Counted from the first letter of the stretch, positions 47,808 through 59,625 are shown. The stretch is 64,000 nt of DNA from Coniella vitis (GCA_011317545.1 WUJK01000005.1:1612001-1676000); one strand, 5' to 3'. A program made the numbers and translations. The notes: generated by a model from the sequence alone, not told the origin.

Positions 47808-49904
47808 CTTTCGAGGTATGGATGTATATGATGGGGATATAGAGCGGATGAGGAGTTTCTGGATACGAGAGAGGAAAAAGAAAAGAAGAAAAGCAAGAGA
47901 ACAAAATGGGTGTACAGAAAAGGTTGGGATTCCAGTTTGTACGGTCCAAGGAAATGGGAGGACAGAAAGAAAGAAGGGATGAAAGAGTTTTCAGCGGGCA
48001 ATTGGCAGACATTCAGGCTTAAACAAAGAGAGAGAGAAGAAAAAAAAAAGGCATTTTTGCGTGCAGGCTCTACATAGTAGCAGAGAAGGGGCGCGCGCCC
48101 AAGTGTAACTATCGCGAACGCCGTAAACACCGTAAATGTTGTAAATCTTGCAAACTATGCTGCACTGTGCGATGGGGCCGTATAGCACAACCGAAAAGTG
48201 TCTGCACGCACCGTATTTCACCGCAAAGTATACCAAAATGTTGCAAAAGGCTATGCAATGCCTCCCAGCACTTTTTCAGCATCTCAGAGCTGAATGCATC
48301 TGTTTGCAGTCACGCCGTGCGCTCACGAACCTGGTGGGTTGCAAGACTGTGGCATGGCAGGAACGGGGGAGGGAAGTGGTTTGTCAGCCGGACAGAATAG
48401 GCAATTGCCTATGTGGTTTAGCTTATTTAAGCTTCTCGGCATGTAAATTGCTACATAGTACTACAATGCTTGCAGCTTTTGCAGCTTTTGCAGCTTTTGC
48501 AATTTCAACGTCGACGCCCACATCCTGTCCAGACCAACACTCAAACCTGGCCGCAGCATTAGCTGCACTGGACAGCCTGGATCTGGGCTTTCATTGACAC
48601 TATCACGGTCCAATTACGGGCAGCATACTTACTGCGGTTGGCTGGTTGACGCGCGGATGGTCTTTTTCTCGGACATTGCACATCAAAGCAGGTGCACAGA
48701 AAGACCGTACTTAGTATGCACAGAGTACTGAGTACTATGATGCAGGGGACGGCTGGCGTCGCAACCGATTCGTGGCCGGCTAGCCCACCGTCAGCCACAT
48801 CGCAGCCCTGCAGCCTGCTCCTACGATCCTGCTCCCCTATACCGCCGAAATGTGGGGAGTTGAGTCCAGCGCCCAGCATCGACGCTCCCAGGGCTCCCCA
48901 AAAACCCACCAACCCACCAACCCGCCCAACCAACCGACTCGTTGGAACGGACTAGCACGTTGGGCGATGGGCGATGCCCTTGTCGTGACAGGCTTGCCCT
49001 GCCTTGCCCTGCCTTGCTCTGCCTCCCAGAGTCAGATAAGCACCCTGCCAGGTCCACGTTCGCCATGGACCGTGCAACCACCGTCCCAAGTACGGCTCCT
49101 TTTTCATGACATGTCAAGCAAACGAGCCGTGCACGGCCAATGCCACATGCCACACATGCCACATGCGAACGCCTGTTAAAAGTGCGCCCTGGTGGAGCCG
49201 TTCAAGGAAGCAAGAAGCAGAGTCGAGAATAAAAGCCATTCACACCCTGTCACCAGACATTGATCAACGACTTCTCTGCACGTCTTCATTTCCTGGAGCC
49301 TCGCCGCCTAGACCTTCCTTTTGCCTTTGTTTCCTGCTTTTTGCTTTTTAAAACCTTCTTTCTTCCTTCTGTCTCTCTTTTGACCTCCTCTTTACCTGAA
49401 TTGCCTCTTGTCTCTGAGTTGTGATATTTGGCTTTCTGCTTCACTAACGAAGCTGGCGGCGGGTTTGCAGCCCCCTGTTTGCTGTTTCAACCCGGGCTGT
49501 TGCGTCGTTTGCTCTGCATCGTAAGTTGCTTTTCCCCCTTCCAAAGACCTTGACAGTTGTTATAGCAAGATGATTGAGTACCGCTACACGCAGCCATGTC
49601 GTCGTCCACAAACACACATCCTGCTGTACTTTCATTGCCTGTAAAGACGAACGCGACGATGGCGATACACACGTAGGCGGGCCGCAGCTGTACGTGTACG
49701 GCAGCAAGCACTCTCTGGCTACAAGCTCACGCTCATAGGCTCAATAGCAAAGGAAGAGGCTTCGCGTACCGGTGTGTGGCCGTAGATTCACTCAGTCCAC
49801 ACACACACATACACAAACACACACAGTGTGTGACGTGAAGGCACGAGTCTATCCAGCATCTGCTGACACGCCTTGTGGCCTTTCAGTAGTGGCATCCAGT
49901 CAAC
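47808..49904. other. Divergent intergenic region between the unknown-function gene and the large membrane protein gene
   Basis: 2.1 kb shared by two head-to-head promoters. It has a short nonamer repeat (48471-48501) and exact TACATAGTA motifs at 48071-48079 and 48452-48460. From about 49250 the plus strand is C/T-rich (leader of the membrane protein). No gene is supported. Confidence 0.5.
48471..48501. repeat. Nonamer repeat (TGCAGCTTT)3 plus partial copy
   Basis: Three perfect copies of TGCAGCTTT followed by a degenerate fourth, in non-coding DNA shortly after a TACATAGTA motif. Confidence 0.85.
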
Positions 49905-52900
49905 ATGGCGCCTTCAGACCAGCAACAACACGATTCAGATCGACCAAGGCCGGCTCGTCCGTTGTCAGGAGTGGGCATCATACAGCCAGGCCCAATCGCT
50001 CGCCAGGCTTCTCACCATGGCTTGATAGAAAACGCAGCTTCGATAGAGCAATCTAGCCTCTCCGGCGAGGCCCATGATCCCTTTCATGGTCAGAAACCCC
50101 CAAGCAGACCACAAGCAAAGCACAAGCATGGGCTTTCTGCTAATCTCGCCGTTTCCAGACCCGCCAAAGGACTCGAGTGCAAGCAGTCCAGGCCGCGCGT
50201 CCGACGACTTTCGAAAATCCATTCTTTCTGCCTGGGACCGAGGGGCTCTGCACGGGAGATATGAGCGCCTGGGGGAGGAGCATGACCTTGGAGCCGGCAG
50301 GAGCCGGCAAGGAGATGTCGACGCCATGAGTATCGATTCTTTGCAGATGTACCAGGAAGCCCACCCAGAGCCAGGTCAGCCTGGACGCAGTATCCCCATC
50401 ATAACGCAGACACCAGATCCGAATCAATACGAAGAAGTCAGCCACATGCTTCACGAGGAGCCCCAGTACCGAGTGGGAGCACCACCCAAGAATCTTCACA
50501 TCAGGCGCGCCAGCTGGCAGTCAATCTGGCTCATCGGCATCTCCATCTACTCCACGATAGCGAGTGGAGTGTGGTTTATCACATCGATTGTCGAACCTCG
50601 ATGGGGCAGCATCGTCTCAACAAACGGACCCATTTCGCTCTCCTCGGCAAATTTGCTTACTGCCATCATCGCAAAGTCTATTGAAATGACGTTTGCCACG
50701 GTGGCTGTGGCCTTTGTTGGTCAGGTATTGACGAGGAGGGCTATTGCAACCCATGAGGGCATGACGATGGCCGAGGTGACAATGCGGACGTGGATCATGG
50801 TAGGTATTTGATCCCTAAGGAGTAAAGGATGGTTTTTTTTTAAAAAAAAAAGGTTTTGGCTCACCGAGAAATAAAAAAACACAGCAACCGGGCACTGTTT
50901 TGGCCAATCCTCGCGCTCTTCGCCACGTAGCTCGGACACTCCTTGGACTTGTTTGCATACTGGCGACGCTGGTTGTCATGTTTTATACCACCGCTTCTGA
51001 CACAATGGTCCGCCCCAAACTTCAATTCAGCAAGTGGCAGAAGAAGACGCTAAACAGCACCATTCTCGCCTCGTATGCAAACCCCATATATGTCGAGAAT
51101 GACTGTGCAACACCCATTACCTCAGAGATGGACGAAGATGCTGGCTCATCCTGCTTGGCTGTCCAGTACGCGGGAGACTGTGAGATTCCAGCGTCATTAT
51201 CCTAGCAAGGACATGTGCTCTCGATGCTAACCTCTCATGCTTTGCTCTAGCATTCTCGGATTTCTTGACATTCTTTTCCCTCTGGTCTGATTTGAAGAAT
51301 GCTAGCACCGATATGGTGAGCAGGCCACAGGTACAATCTACATTGTATGACAATGTCACCATGATAGGTACATGGATTGAGACGCAGTATTCCGACGTGG
51401 AAAAGAGTTACGAAACCTGGTCACGCATTGTCAACAATGTGTCTTTGGCGATGCCACACCCCGGTAGGCTTCTTTCTTGATGGACATGCGGACGTTGCTT
51501 CTGATGTGGCCTAACAAATGCTCCCAGGCGTCTACAAGGGTGGCACCAATCGCACCTTGAACGGCATTCTCCAGCCGTCGGATCTTGACGGCGTGGGCTC
51601 CTACAACATATCTGCGAGCGTGGTATCCCCAGCCGTCAATGTCCTCTGCATCAACATGGATGCGGATGAGCTGGCGCCTCTGGTCTACACAACATGGCCA
51701 AATGCCATTGTCAATGAGACGGGCGTAGGGAACCAAACGTGTGGTTGGGATGGCTGGATGTTGCAAGTCCCCATGTGGAACAACAGCGACCCAGACAGCT
51801 CGGCCAACTACCTCAACAGGACCGTGGTAGACGACATATTCAAGTGGGGGCCGCAATACCAGCGCCGCCCGCCCGTATTCCAATTGTACCCTAGCGACTT
51901 CAATACCGTGCTCAACTCCGACAGCAACTATTACGCCAACACCACCGACGCCGTTTACATTCTGAACAAGAGCAACAACACGGCCAACTACACCCTTTGC
52001 GGCCTGCAGTCCTGGCCTGCAGTGCAATGCAGCACCACCTTTAATGTCAGCGGAACGACAACCATGGCCATGAGCGCCAACTGCGCTCAGGATAAGGACT
52101 ACACGCCGGTGAACGCGGCTAACGACACGTCCAATCCAGATGCCTACGTGCATACTATACGTGGCAACTACAGTGTCTCCATAAATAAGGACTGGAAGAA
52201 TATGGTCACGCTATGGGGGCTCTCGATAAACCTCAACGGGGGCGTCGAAAATGACAATGCGTCCAACGCTCGCATCCTCACTGAGCTCGCCCTGACAGAG
52301 TCCAAATTGAGTACACGCCTACCCTCCCTCGCCGAGGCCTTTGCAGCCCTGGCTGCCAACACGCTGGTTACTGGGTCCATCAACACGCCCTTTGTGCACT
52401 ATTGGGCCTACAACGCGACGGAAAACATCTTGTCGCAGCCTGCAATGGTGAGTTTCCCGGCGCGCGTGCGGTCCCAAGAGTATGCCTCGTGGCACAGCGA
52501 GAGGTGGCAGGGTATCTTTTACCCCGTGTTGGCGTTTGCACTGCTCTTGAATCTGCTGTGTCTTGCATACCTATGCCGAGTGGGCTTGGTTCGGGATTTC
52601 CTGGAGCCGGCGAGCTTGTTTGCGCTGGCGACGGCCCGGCCGCCTGCGGCGATGGAAAAGCGAGAGACCACGGACTTGAAGGAGCCGTTGCTGGCGAGTA
52701 GGAGCCCCGAAATGGAGCAGCGGACGACGGACGAGGCCCAGAGGGAAAAGTCACGGATGGGGGTCCCGTATAGGTTGTCGTACCGTGAAGACGCAAATCA
52801 CTTTTACTTTGAGGAAGCTAGCCAACGTGGTGGTGGTCGTGGTGGCGGCAGCGGGAGTCGCAGCGGGCGATCGACACCATTGAGAAGTGGAACCGCATCC

Positions 52901-52951
52901 GGGGTAGAGCTGGAGGGTCTTGGGAGCAGAAGTTTTACGCGACTGAGATGA
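49905..52951 (+). CDS. Large multi-pass membrane protein with N-glycosylated ectodomain (fungal-specific family)
   Basis: Five exons, 49905-50088, 50159-50799, 50885-51179, 51251-51463 and 51528-52951, join in phase to 918 residues. A hydrophilic N-terminus (about 180 residues) leads to three membrane segments (about 183-205, 228-250, 294-313; IGISIYSTIASGVWFI, IEMTFATVAVAFVGQVL, LVCILATLVVMFYTTA). A domain of about 455 residues then carries more than fifteen N-x-S/T sequons, followed by a fourth segment (about 774-797) and a cytosolic tail with a DLKEPLLAS acidic-dileucine element and a Gly/Arg/Ser-rich end. The MAEVTMRTWIM|QPGTVLANPR region is typical of a family common in Pezizomycotina, which I recall being labelled hypothetical or, misleadingly, formylmethionine deformylase-like. 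Function unknown. Intron 1 has a weaker donor (GTCAGA) and is the least certain junction. Confidence 0.8.
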
Positions 52952-53432
52952 GACAGACGACTTGCTAAGTAGATGTTCAAAACGCAAAGTGATGGGGCAT
53001 ATATTGATTTATACTGTTTATACTGTGTATACTGTATATATGGGCCATGATATCATGGATTGCTTCTCTTGCGTCCTTTTGGCAACCCCGCCCTCCCCAA
53101 GTGAGTTGTTAGCTTCGAGATCAATATTTTTTGGTCTTCTACTCTATCATGTATACAGGTGAAACAAAAGAGGTGAGAAACTGTTTCGTTGTCCGTTGGC
53201 TTTCCTCCGGGAGAAACCCCTTGCTTTAATAATTGTGCCACGCCATGCCGACATTGCATATAACATGCAGACAGCTGCGCGTCCAACGGAAGAGGGGTAG
53301 AGGGAAAAAAAAAGAACTCTGAAGACAAGAAAATCAAAACAAAAAAAATATATATATACCCACAGCATGACGATGAACATGAACAATCGAGACAAAAGAC
53401 AGAATAGTGAACATCTTTTTGATTTTTTTTTG

Positions 53433-53464
<32 letters not shown>

Positions 53465-53469
53465 TATAT
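53433..53469. repeat. (TA)n microsatellite
   Basis: About 18 TA units with a single CA interruption, between the membrane protein and P450 genes. Confidence 0.95.
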
Positions 53470-53801
53470 GTTTTTCTTTTTATTTTGGCCAACAACAATT
53501 AGAAATCAAATTGATTGTGCATGGTTATTTGGATGTTGGCTTGCCCCTCCTCCAATGGACTTAACCACAGTTATGTGTCCATGTACTATGTATGCATGAA
53601 AACGGGGTCTTGACAGACAAAACACGTAGTATTTGATGCACTGTTTATGTACGCCAAGCTGATAACGCATGAATTTGGACCTGTCAGGTTGTAATTCTCC
53701 ATATAGGACGATTACCGAGTCCGAGAGGGGAGGTGGTTTGGAGTGGGGGGGGGGGCCTATAAGGAAAGCGGTTGTTCTCCTAGGAATTGAATGCCTCGGT
53801 C

Positions 53802-53828
53802 GTGTGTGTGTGTGTGTGTGTGCGTGTG
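53802..53828. repeat. (GT)n microsatellite
   Basis: About 13 GT units with one GC variant near the end, in intergenic DNA upstream of the P450 gene. Confidence 0.95.
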
Positions 53829-54948
53829 AAAAACTCTTGACCTTCTCTTTTTTTTTAAGAGGTGATTCTTTAACAAACTTGACTCCAATACATTAGAATG
53901 TCGCGGGTATAGAGTGTATATATACCGCCCCTCGTCTCCAGTGGGAAGTTTCAGTGTGGAAGTAGGGTGTAGTAAGTCATAGTGAATCTTGATTAGCATG
54001 TTCAAACAGTCACCTGCCCCTTTTTTACAGGTCTGATTCTGTACCAGTTATTGTATCGCGAACCATGCCGACTCTGTTTCTCATTCTCACTGTGGAAGGA
54101 GGTGAAGCGTTGCATTGCATTACAATGTGTGTTGCTTACTAACCGCCACCATTTACCTTATTCACTTACTTACCTCCCTTGGCGAAATAGGAACTAATGT
54201 AGCCCACTACAGAGTTCCCATCAACATCAGTGCTGCAAACATGTTGATTCTTTCTTTTTTCGGAAGGGGTATGATCATGTATCGGGATCGCGTGTGATAT
54301 AGTAGCTGGGGAAATTCCGAGAAAAGCGAGCACGAGAGTAGGTAGAAAGTACAAGCAATAAGAGAAGACGGCAAATCCCGTGCTCAAAAGTAGGGGGAAA
54401 AAATATATACATAGTATAAGCCTCGGTTATAGTTAGGTCTGTATAGTATCTGGTTCGGCACACTATGCACATATTCTCAGGAGGGGGAAGAAAAAAAAGG
54501 AAAGGAAAAGACCCACTTGCTATACTGGGGCGTTTGGGAACCCAGGGTGACAAGGTAGGTTGAAAGAAAGAAGGTAAAAGAAGTAAGGGTACAAGGAGTA
54601 TGAAACAGAGAGCACATGAACAGGAGGGGTAGAAAGCGCAGGCTCGCCGCTTTTCGTTGATACTTTTTTTTTTTTTTTTTCCCTTTTTCCCAGTTCGGTT
54701 TCTTGTTCTTGTTTTGGCTCTATGCTTGGGTGCCTTTGGTGTGTTGACCGGGTTATTGACTCGACTCGAGGACACATACATACACACTAACCCACGCCGA
54801 GGGAAAGACTAAAAGGAGCCGCGGGGTCCCGATCCTTGACTGCCTCGATTCCCATTAATTCATCCCTTTCCTCGCTGACGGAGGACACGCAACGACAAAA
54901 AGCGGTTCATCAACCACGACAAGACTGCGAGAGCGTCCCATTCTCGCC

Positions 54949-57205
54949 ATGGCTCCGACTGATTTGCTGCCCGAACCGGGCGGCATCGCCAGCCTGGTGA
55001 CATGGCAGGTGGCCGTCAAGGCAGTGGTGTTCTTCCTCGTGCTGCACTTTGCAAAGATGCTCTACCAGGGCGTGCGCATCCGCACCAAGTTTCGACGTAT
55101 GCAAGCGGAGGGTATTGTGAGTTTGTTGTCTTGGCCTGTCCTTTTCTTCTCTTTCTCCCTGCCCACATCTTTTCTGTCTTTGGTTGGTGCAGTCGACCAT
55201 CAGTCCGGGAGCTCAATATTGCGATTTGCAAAGCATGAATCCATTGAGCCGGACAACAACAAATCATGCTACTTACTGGGAACGAAACAATGCTGATACA
55301 TCTCAATAGCTCATACCAAACTCCCACTCGCTCCTCTTTGGCCATCTTCTCCTCATGAGGCGCATCCTCGCCCCTTTGCCCGCAGACCGCCACAACAACT
55401 ACCTCTTCAAGGAACTCGTCATCAACTGGCGCGACCATTTCCCTCCCGGAACAACCCAGTGCCCCAAGGTCATCTACCTCGACATCTGGCCCCTGGAATC
55501 GCAGCCCATTGCCATCCTCAACGACCCAACGCTCAGCCAGGCTATTAGCTCTGACCGCTTCCCGCCGCGCGACGAGCGTGTAAAGTACCTGGGCCGCTTG
55601 GTAGCGGGACCGAACCAGTTGTTCGAGTGGGATGGCGCGCACCACAGACTGTGGCGGACGCGGCTGAACCCTGGGTTTTCAATGAGGAATCTGCTGGCGC
55701 TCATTGCAAGGGGCCGGCTGGTGGATGAGATGGAAATCTTTCGCGAGAGGATTCGCAAGATGTGCGGGCATGGAGACGGGGACAAGGCGTGGGGAAAGGT
55801 GTTTGAAATGCTGCCCTTGACGATCGATCTGACCTTTGATATCATTTGCGGCGCTGCTTTGTGAGTGGGACTTTTTCTTCTCTGTTTGAACATCTCTCTC
55901 CCTCTGCTCCTCTCCTTGTCGGATATCTCAAGGTCTAGAAACACACAACTGACCTGGTTTTCTTCTTCTCTTTTTACCCAACCACATAGAGACTACAGCC
56001 CTGGCGAGCAGAAAGGTACACCGACGGTTCTCCAGCAGGGCCTGCAAAGTATCTCAACCGAGTATTTTGAATTCGCCAGCCTGACCAACCTTCACAAACG
56101 ACTGAATCCGTACCGCATCTGGCGCTTCCACCAGATCCACAAACGCATGACAAGCATGCTTGTTCCGCACATTGAGGGCCATTTCCCTTCGTCGGCCACA
56201 GGCGGCGGTCCGTCGGCGGCTGAAAAGAAGAATCCATTGCGGCCCAAGACAGTCGTGGATCTGGCCATGAAGGAGATTGAGGAGCAAGAGTCTGAGGGCG
56301 GCAAGAAGGCCACGATTCCCGACGGGTTCCTGGACGACATGATAGGATTGATGAAGCTGTTCATCTTCGCGGGCCACGACACCACGGCGATCAATCTCAG
56401 CTTTGCATTTCATTTCATCCAGCGCGATCCGACTATCTTGGCCAAGCTGAGGGATGAGTTCAATGCTGTTTTTGGAACAGACGTTGCTGCTATTGGGTCT
56501 ATTCTTAGGCAAAGCCCACACCTCATCAACGCATTACCGTATACAACTGCTGTACTAAAGGAGACGCTGCGGTTGTGTCCTGGTATGTAGCTGAGCTCTT
56601 GGGAGTTCCGAGACTGAAGAGAAAGCCAGAAAGCTAATACTGCAAAAATACACAGTCGCATCCTCTGTCCGCCAATCCGTTCCGGATGCCACGCTGCGCG
56701 ACCCCGACACAAATCAGGTGCTGCCGACCGAGGGCTTTGTGCTCCTGACAGGCGTTTTTACGCTGCAGGCGCACCCCGAGATCTGGCCGCGGCCCAGGGA
56801 GTTCTTGCCCGAGCGATGGCTGGCGCAGGAGGGCGACGAGCTGCACTCGCGCCTTGCGGCCAAGTATGCGTGGCGGCCGTTTGAGTGGGGGCCCATGAGC
56901 TGTATTGGCCAGGAGCTGGCCATGATTGAGATGAAGATGGCGCTCTTGTTTGTGTTGCGCGACTTTGACCTCCGGACGGCGCTGGATGTCTTGGATGCAC
57001 AAAAGTAAGTCCCTTTGCTTTCAATCTTTTCCTTGTTTGCATGTCAACCTTGGTTGATAATGAGGCTGACTGGGCTGCGATATTCAGTGGCAAGGACATC
57101 AAAGACAGGCCGACTGTCTGGGGAGACCCTATATATCAGACCAATGTTGGATTGGGTCCTCCTACCGCGAGACTGCCGACCCAAGTGAGACTGTTGAAGG
57201 AGTAG
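54949..57205 (+). CDS. Cytochrome P450 monooxygenase (microsomal, family unassigned)
   Basis: Five exons, 54949-55116, 55310-55860, 55990-56582, 56656-57004 and 57088-57205, join in phase to 592 residues. It is a heme-thiolate monooxygenase that would use O2 and electrons from P450 reductase at the ER. The N-terminal hydrophobic anchor is about residues 18-38 (VAVKAVVFFLVLHFAKML). The I-helix motif is AGHDTT (367-372), the ExxR motif is E431-T-L-R434, and PERW is at 489-492. The heme loop is FEWGPMSCIG (513-522) with the thiolate Cys520; the usual arginine two residues before the cysteine is Met518 here. No secondary-metabolite backbone gene is nearby, so the substrate cannot be guessed. All introns are GT..AG. 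It resembles CYP families with long N-termini in ascomycetes, but I do not assign one. Confidence 0.9.
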
Positions 57206-57456
57206 CGAGAGCAAGTAGCACGTTTCAAGCCGCGGGGACGTAGATGGCTTCCAAACTCGGCTGAGTTCTTGAGTGGCTGAAATGCTCGCCCAGGCAGGTT
57301 TAATTCAGTGGAAAAGAGTCTTGTCTAAGAATATCCAAAAATAACAATTGCTGCGTGCAAACTCAAACCTTTGCTTTCTTTCTCTTTGAAAACACTCGTT
57401 ATTCGTTCTTGATCGTCGAATCGTCATGACGCGAACCGTCTAGTGTAGCTCACAGC

Positions 57457-57778
57457 TCACAGCTTGGCTGCCTCCTTGACCTCGCCGACCTTGAGCTTGG
57501 GGCCGTACTTCTCCAGCACCTTTGCGTTGTGGTACTTCCAGAACTGCTTGCTTGAGTCCTTTCCGGCCATCCTCTTGAGGATCTTGGGGCCGCCGGGGTG
57601 CTCTTCGAGGAAGTCTGTGTGCGAAAGTCAGTGTGCATGTCCGTGAAAAGGGAGCCAGAAATGCAACAGAAGAGAACAGACTGGTAATATCGTAGACGCC
57701 CGAGTCGACAATGATCCACAGCCCATTGCTCTCGTCCTTGTGCTTGGCAACCTCAGCGGTGGTGTACTGGGCAGACAT
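57457..57778 (-). CDS. Small soluble cytochrome b5-like heme protein
   Basis: Two minus-strand exons, 57778-57682 and 57614-57457, give 84 residues covering just one cytochrome b5 fold. Axial heme ligands are His38 in EEHPGGP and His61 in FWKYHNAK. The N-terminal YTTAEVAKHKDESNGLWIIV and VYDIT segments are typical. There is no C-terminal membrane anchor, unlike microsomal cytochrome b5 (about 130 residues), so it is probably soluble and may donate electrons to an oxidase or desaturase. It sits tail-to-tail with the P450 gene, 251 bases apart, which is suggestive but not proof of a shared role. The intron donor is GTCTGT, unusual at position 3; it is the only one that keeps the frame and the FLEEHPGG motif. 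Confidence 0.88.
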
Positions 57779-58350
57779 GGTGGTGGCGGTGTGGTGAGGA
57801 TGTATCTATGTACAGTAGCAGAACGCCACGAGACGGCTAGAGTGTGGCTGGGTGGAGGAAATAGGGCGAGAACTTATTTGATGATACCAAAGGTGAGGTG
57901 GGTTGGAAAGTGAACAGAGACGATTGGAAATGCTGAGCCTTTGAATGGGCGCGGTAGAACCGCTAAGAGACCCCAGGGAATCCGGGGTAAGCTGGACCTC
58001 GGCTCACGCCAGCGGGTGGTGCGACTACTATAATAGTACCTGGGCGGCCACTAAATCAAATCACCTTGCAAGTATTCCACATACGCCAGCGAGTACATAC
58101 TACTACGTACTTTGTACCTCCATAGTCTACATCCAGCGAGTACCTTATCAGGCCTATCGTCAAAGCCCACTAACCGATTGCCGCTGCAAGCCATGGCGTC
58201 ACCTTTTCATCAGCCTTCTCTTAGGCATACCTAGGTACCTTTTCCTACGTATTTATCAACGACTTTCACCACGACTTTCACCACAGCGTCTCGCACCTTG
58301 TCCCGTGCACCGCACTGCTGCGCGACTGACAGCCAGTTTGTATTGCGGCC
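57779..58350. promoter_or_regulatory. Shared head-to-head promoter region of cytochrome b5 (-) and oma1 (+)
   Basis: 572 bases separate the two start codons. The region contains a TACCTAGGTA palindrome at 58228-58237, about 115 bases before the oma1 start. No gene is seen within it. Confidence 0.5.
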
Positions 58351-59625
58351 ATGGCGTTACGAGGCCTTCCTCTTGTCCGCCCAAAATGCAATTCCTCATC
58401 CATAGTACGACCATCGTCCGCTACAATAAGCCGCGCAGCACCACCGAGTCTGCGAATCCTGCGACAGCTTCAACAACCTCATCAACAAGCACAGCCTCGT
58501 CTCTTCTCCCATACCGCCCTCCGCTTCTATAACCAACCTCCCGACCCCTCTGATCACAGACAGCAGCATCCAAAACCACCACCGCCTCCTACTCAGGTCG
58601 ACTACGACCCAGCCCTCGGCGACCCATGGTACCACCACCGCCTGCGCTCCGCCAAACCTCTCTTCTCCTCGTCACCACGCCAAATCATACGCTCCCCACG
58701 AACCCACACCGTCATCGTCGTGTCCATCGCCCTCGCCCTCGCATTTTACTTCTATAACCTCGAAACCGTCCCTGTCTCGGGTCGCAAGCGTTTCAACTGC
58801 TACAGCGAAAACACGCTCCACGAGCTCGGCGTGCGGCAAGCCAAACACGTCCTTTACGATCTCGAGCGCCAAGGTGGCGGCTTCCTTCCTGCCTGGGATC
58901 CCCGTACGCGCATGGTCCAACGTGTCATGAATCGCCTGATCCCCGTTAGTGGTATGGAGGCCGACGACAATAGCAGCGGCAAGCTCAACCCAAACACACA
59001 ACGCGATGAGTGGGAGGTACACGTGATTGATGATGGCGACCTGCGCCATGCAAACGCTTTCGTCCTGCCGGGAGGTAAAGTCTTTGTGTACAGCGGGCTA
59101 CTACGCCTCACGCGCTCCGACGCGCAGCTGGCTGCTGTGCTGAGCCACGAAATTGCGCACAACCTGGCCAAGCACCATGCCGAGCGGCTCAGCCAGAGCG
59201 TTGGTGAGACGTTCTTTCTCGGCTCCGCGCTCATGTTGCTTGCTGCAACACCGTTTACTTTTGTGTTTGGCTACATGTTTGGCGGGTCTCTGCTGGACTT
59301 ACTCTTTTCAAGGCCCATGAATCGCATGCAGGAGAGTGAGGCAGATTACATTGGGCTGATGATGATGGCTGAGGCATGCTATGACCCGCGCGAGGCCATT
59401 ACCTTTTGGCAGCGCCTGGAGACGGTGCAGGGCCAACTGGGCATGGAGCCGCCCGAGTTTATGTCGACACACCCATCGAACCAACATCGCATCGAGCGAA
59501 TTACAAAGTGGCTGCCTGAGGCGGTGGAGAAGAGGCAAGCGAGTGATTGCGTGGGTACGCAGGGATTTGCAGAGATGTTTAGACGGGCTATGGCCAGAGG
59601 ACATGTTATCACTGGGGGAATGTAG
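58351..59625 (+). CDS. oma1: Mitochondrial inner-membrane metalloendopeptidase Oma1 (M48 family)
   Basis: A single exon encodes 424 residues. Oma1 is a zinc protease of the mitochondrial inner membrane that processes misfolded or stress-regulated membrane proteins and overlaps with the m-AAA protease in quality control. The N-terminus is rich in Arg/Ser/Gln/Pro (about 1-100), as a presequence would be. A membrane segment follows at about 114-134 (HTVIVVSIALALAFYFYNL). The catalytic motif is HEIAH (His266, Glu267, His270) in AAVLSHEIAHNLAKHH, and the probable third zinc ligand is Glu330 in QESEADYIG. A second hydrophobic stretch (about 288-315) and the C-terminal THPSNQHRIERI element are both typical of the family. 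Length fits fungal Oma1. The ATG at 58351 lies in a GCCATGG context. Confidence 0.94.
   Translation: MALRGLPLVRPKCNSSSIVRPSSATISRAAPPSLRILRQLQQPHQQAQPRLFSHTALRFYNQPPDPSDHRQQHPKPPPPPTQVDYDPALGDPWYHHRLRSAKPLFSSSPRQIIRSPRTHTVIVVSIALALAFYFYNLETVPVSGRKRFNCYSENTLHELGVRQAKHVLYDLERQGGGFLPAWDPRTRMVQRVMNRLIPVSGMEADDNSSGKLNPNTQRDEWEVHVIDDGDLRHANAFVLPGGKVFVYSGLLRLTRSDAQLAAVLSHEIAHNLAKHHAERLSQSVGETFFLGSALMLLAATPFTFVFGYMFGGSLLDLLFSRPMNRMQESEADYIGLMMMAEACYDPREAITFWQRLETVQGQLGMEPPEFMSTHPSNQHRIERITKWLPEAVEKRQASDCVGTQGFAEMFRRAMARGHVITGGM

Larger units (their letters stand above)
52952..54948. other. Intergenic region with microsatellites and the P450 promoter
   Basis: 2 kb without a gene. It contains (TA)n at 53433-53469, (GT)n at 53802-53828, a T17 run at 54664-54680 and TACATAGTA-type motifs at 53584-53592 and 54408-54416. 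The longest frame (170 codons, minus, 54275-54787) is low-complexity. Confidence 0.55.

Noticed and set aside
46979..48130. 383-codon minus-strand frame overlapping the unknown-function gene
   Set aside because: It is the wrong frame of the 47037-47807 gene: Pro/Ser/Arg-rich, without the conserved segments seen in the chosen frame.
54275..54787. 170-codon minus-strand frame upstream of the P450
   Set aside because: Built from purine-rich tracts, with lysine and proline runs; no recognised domain.
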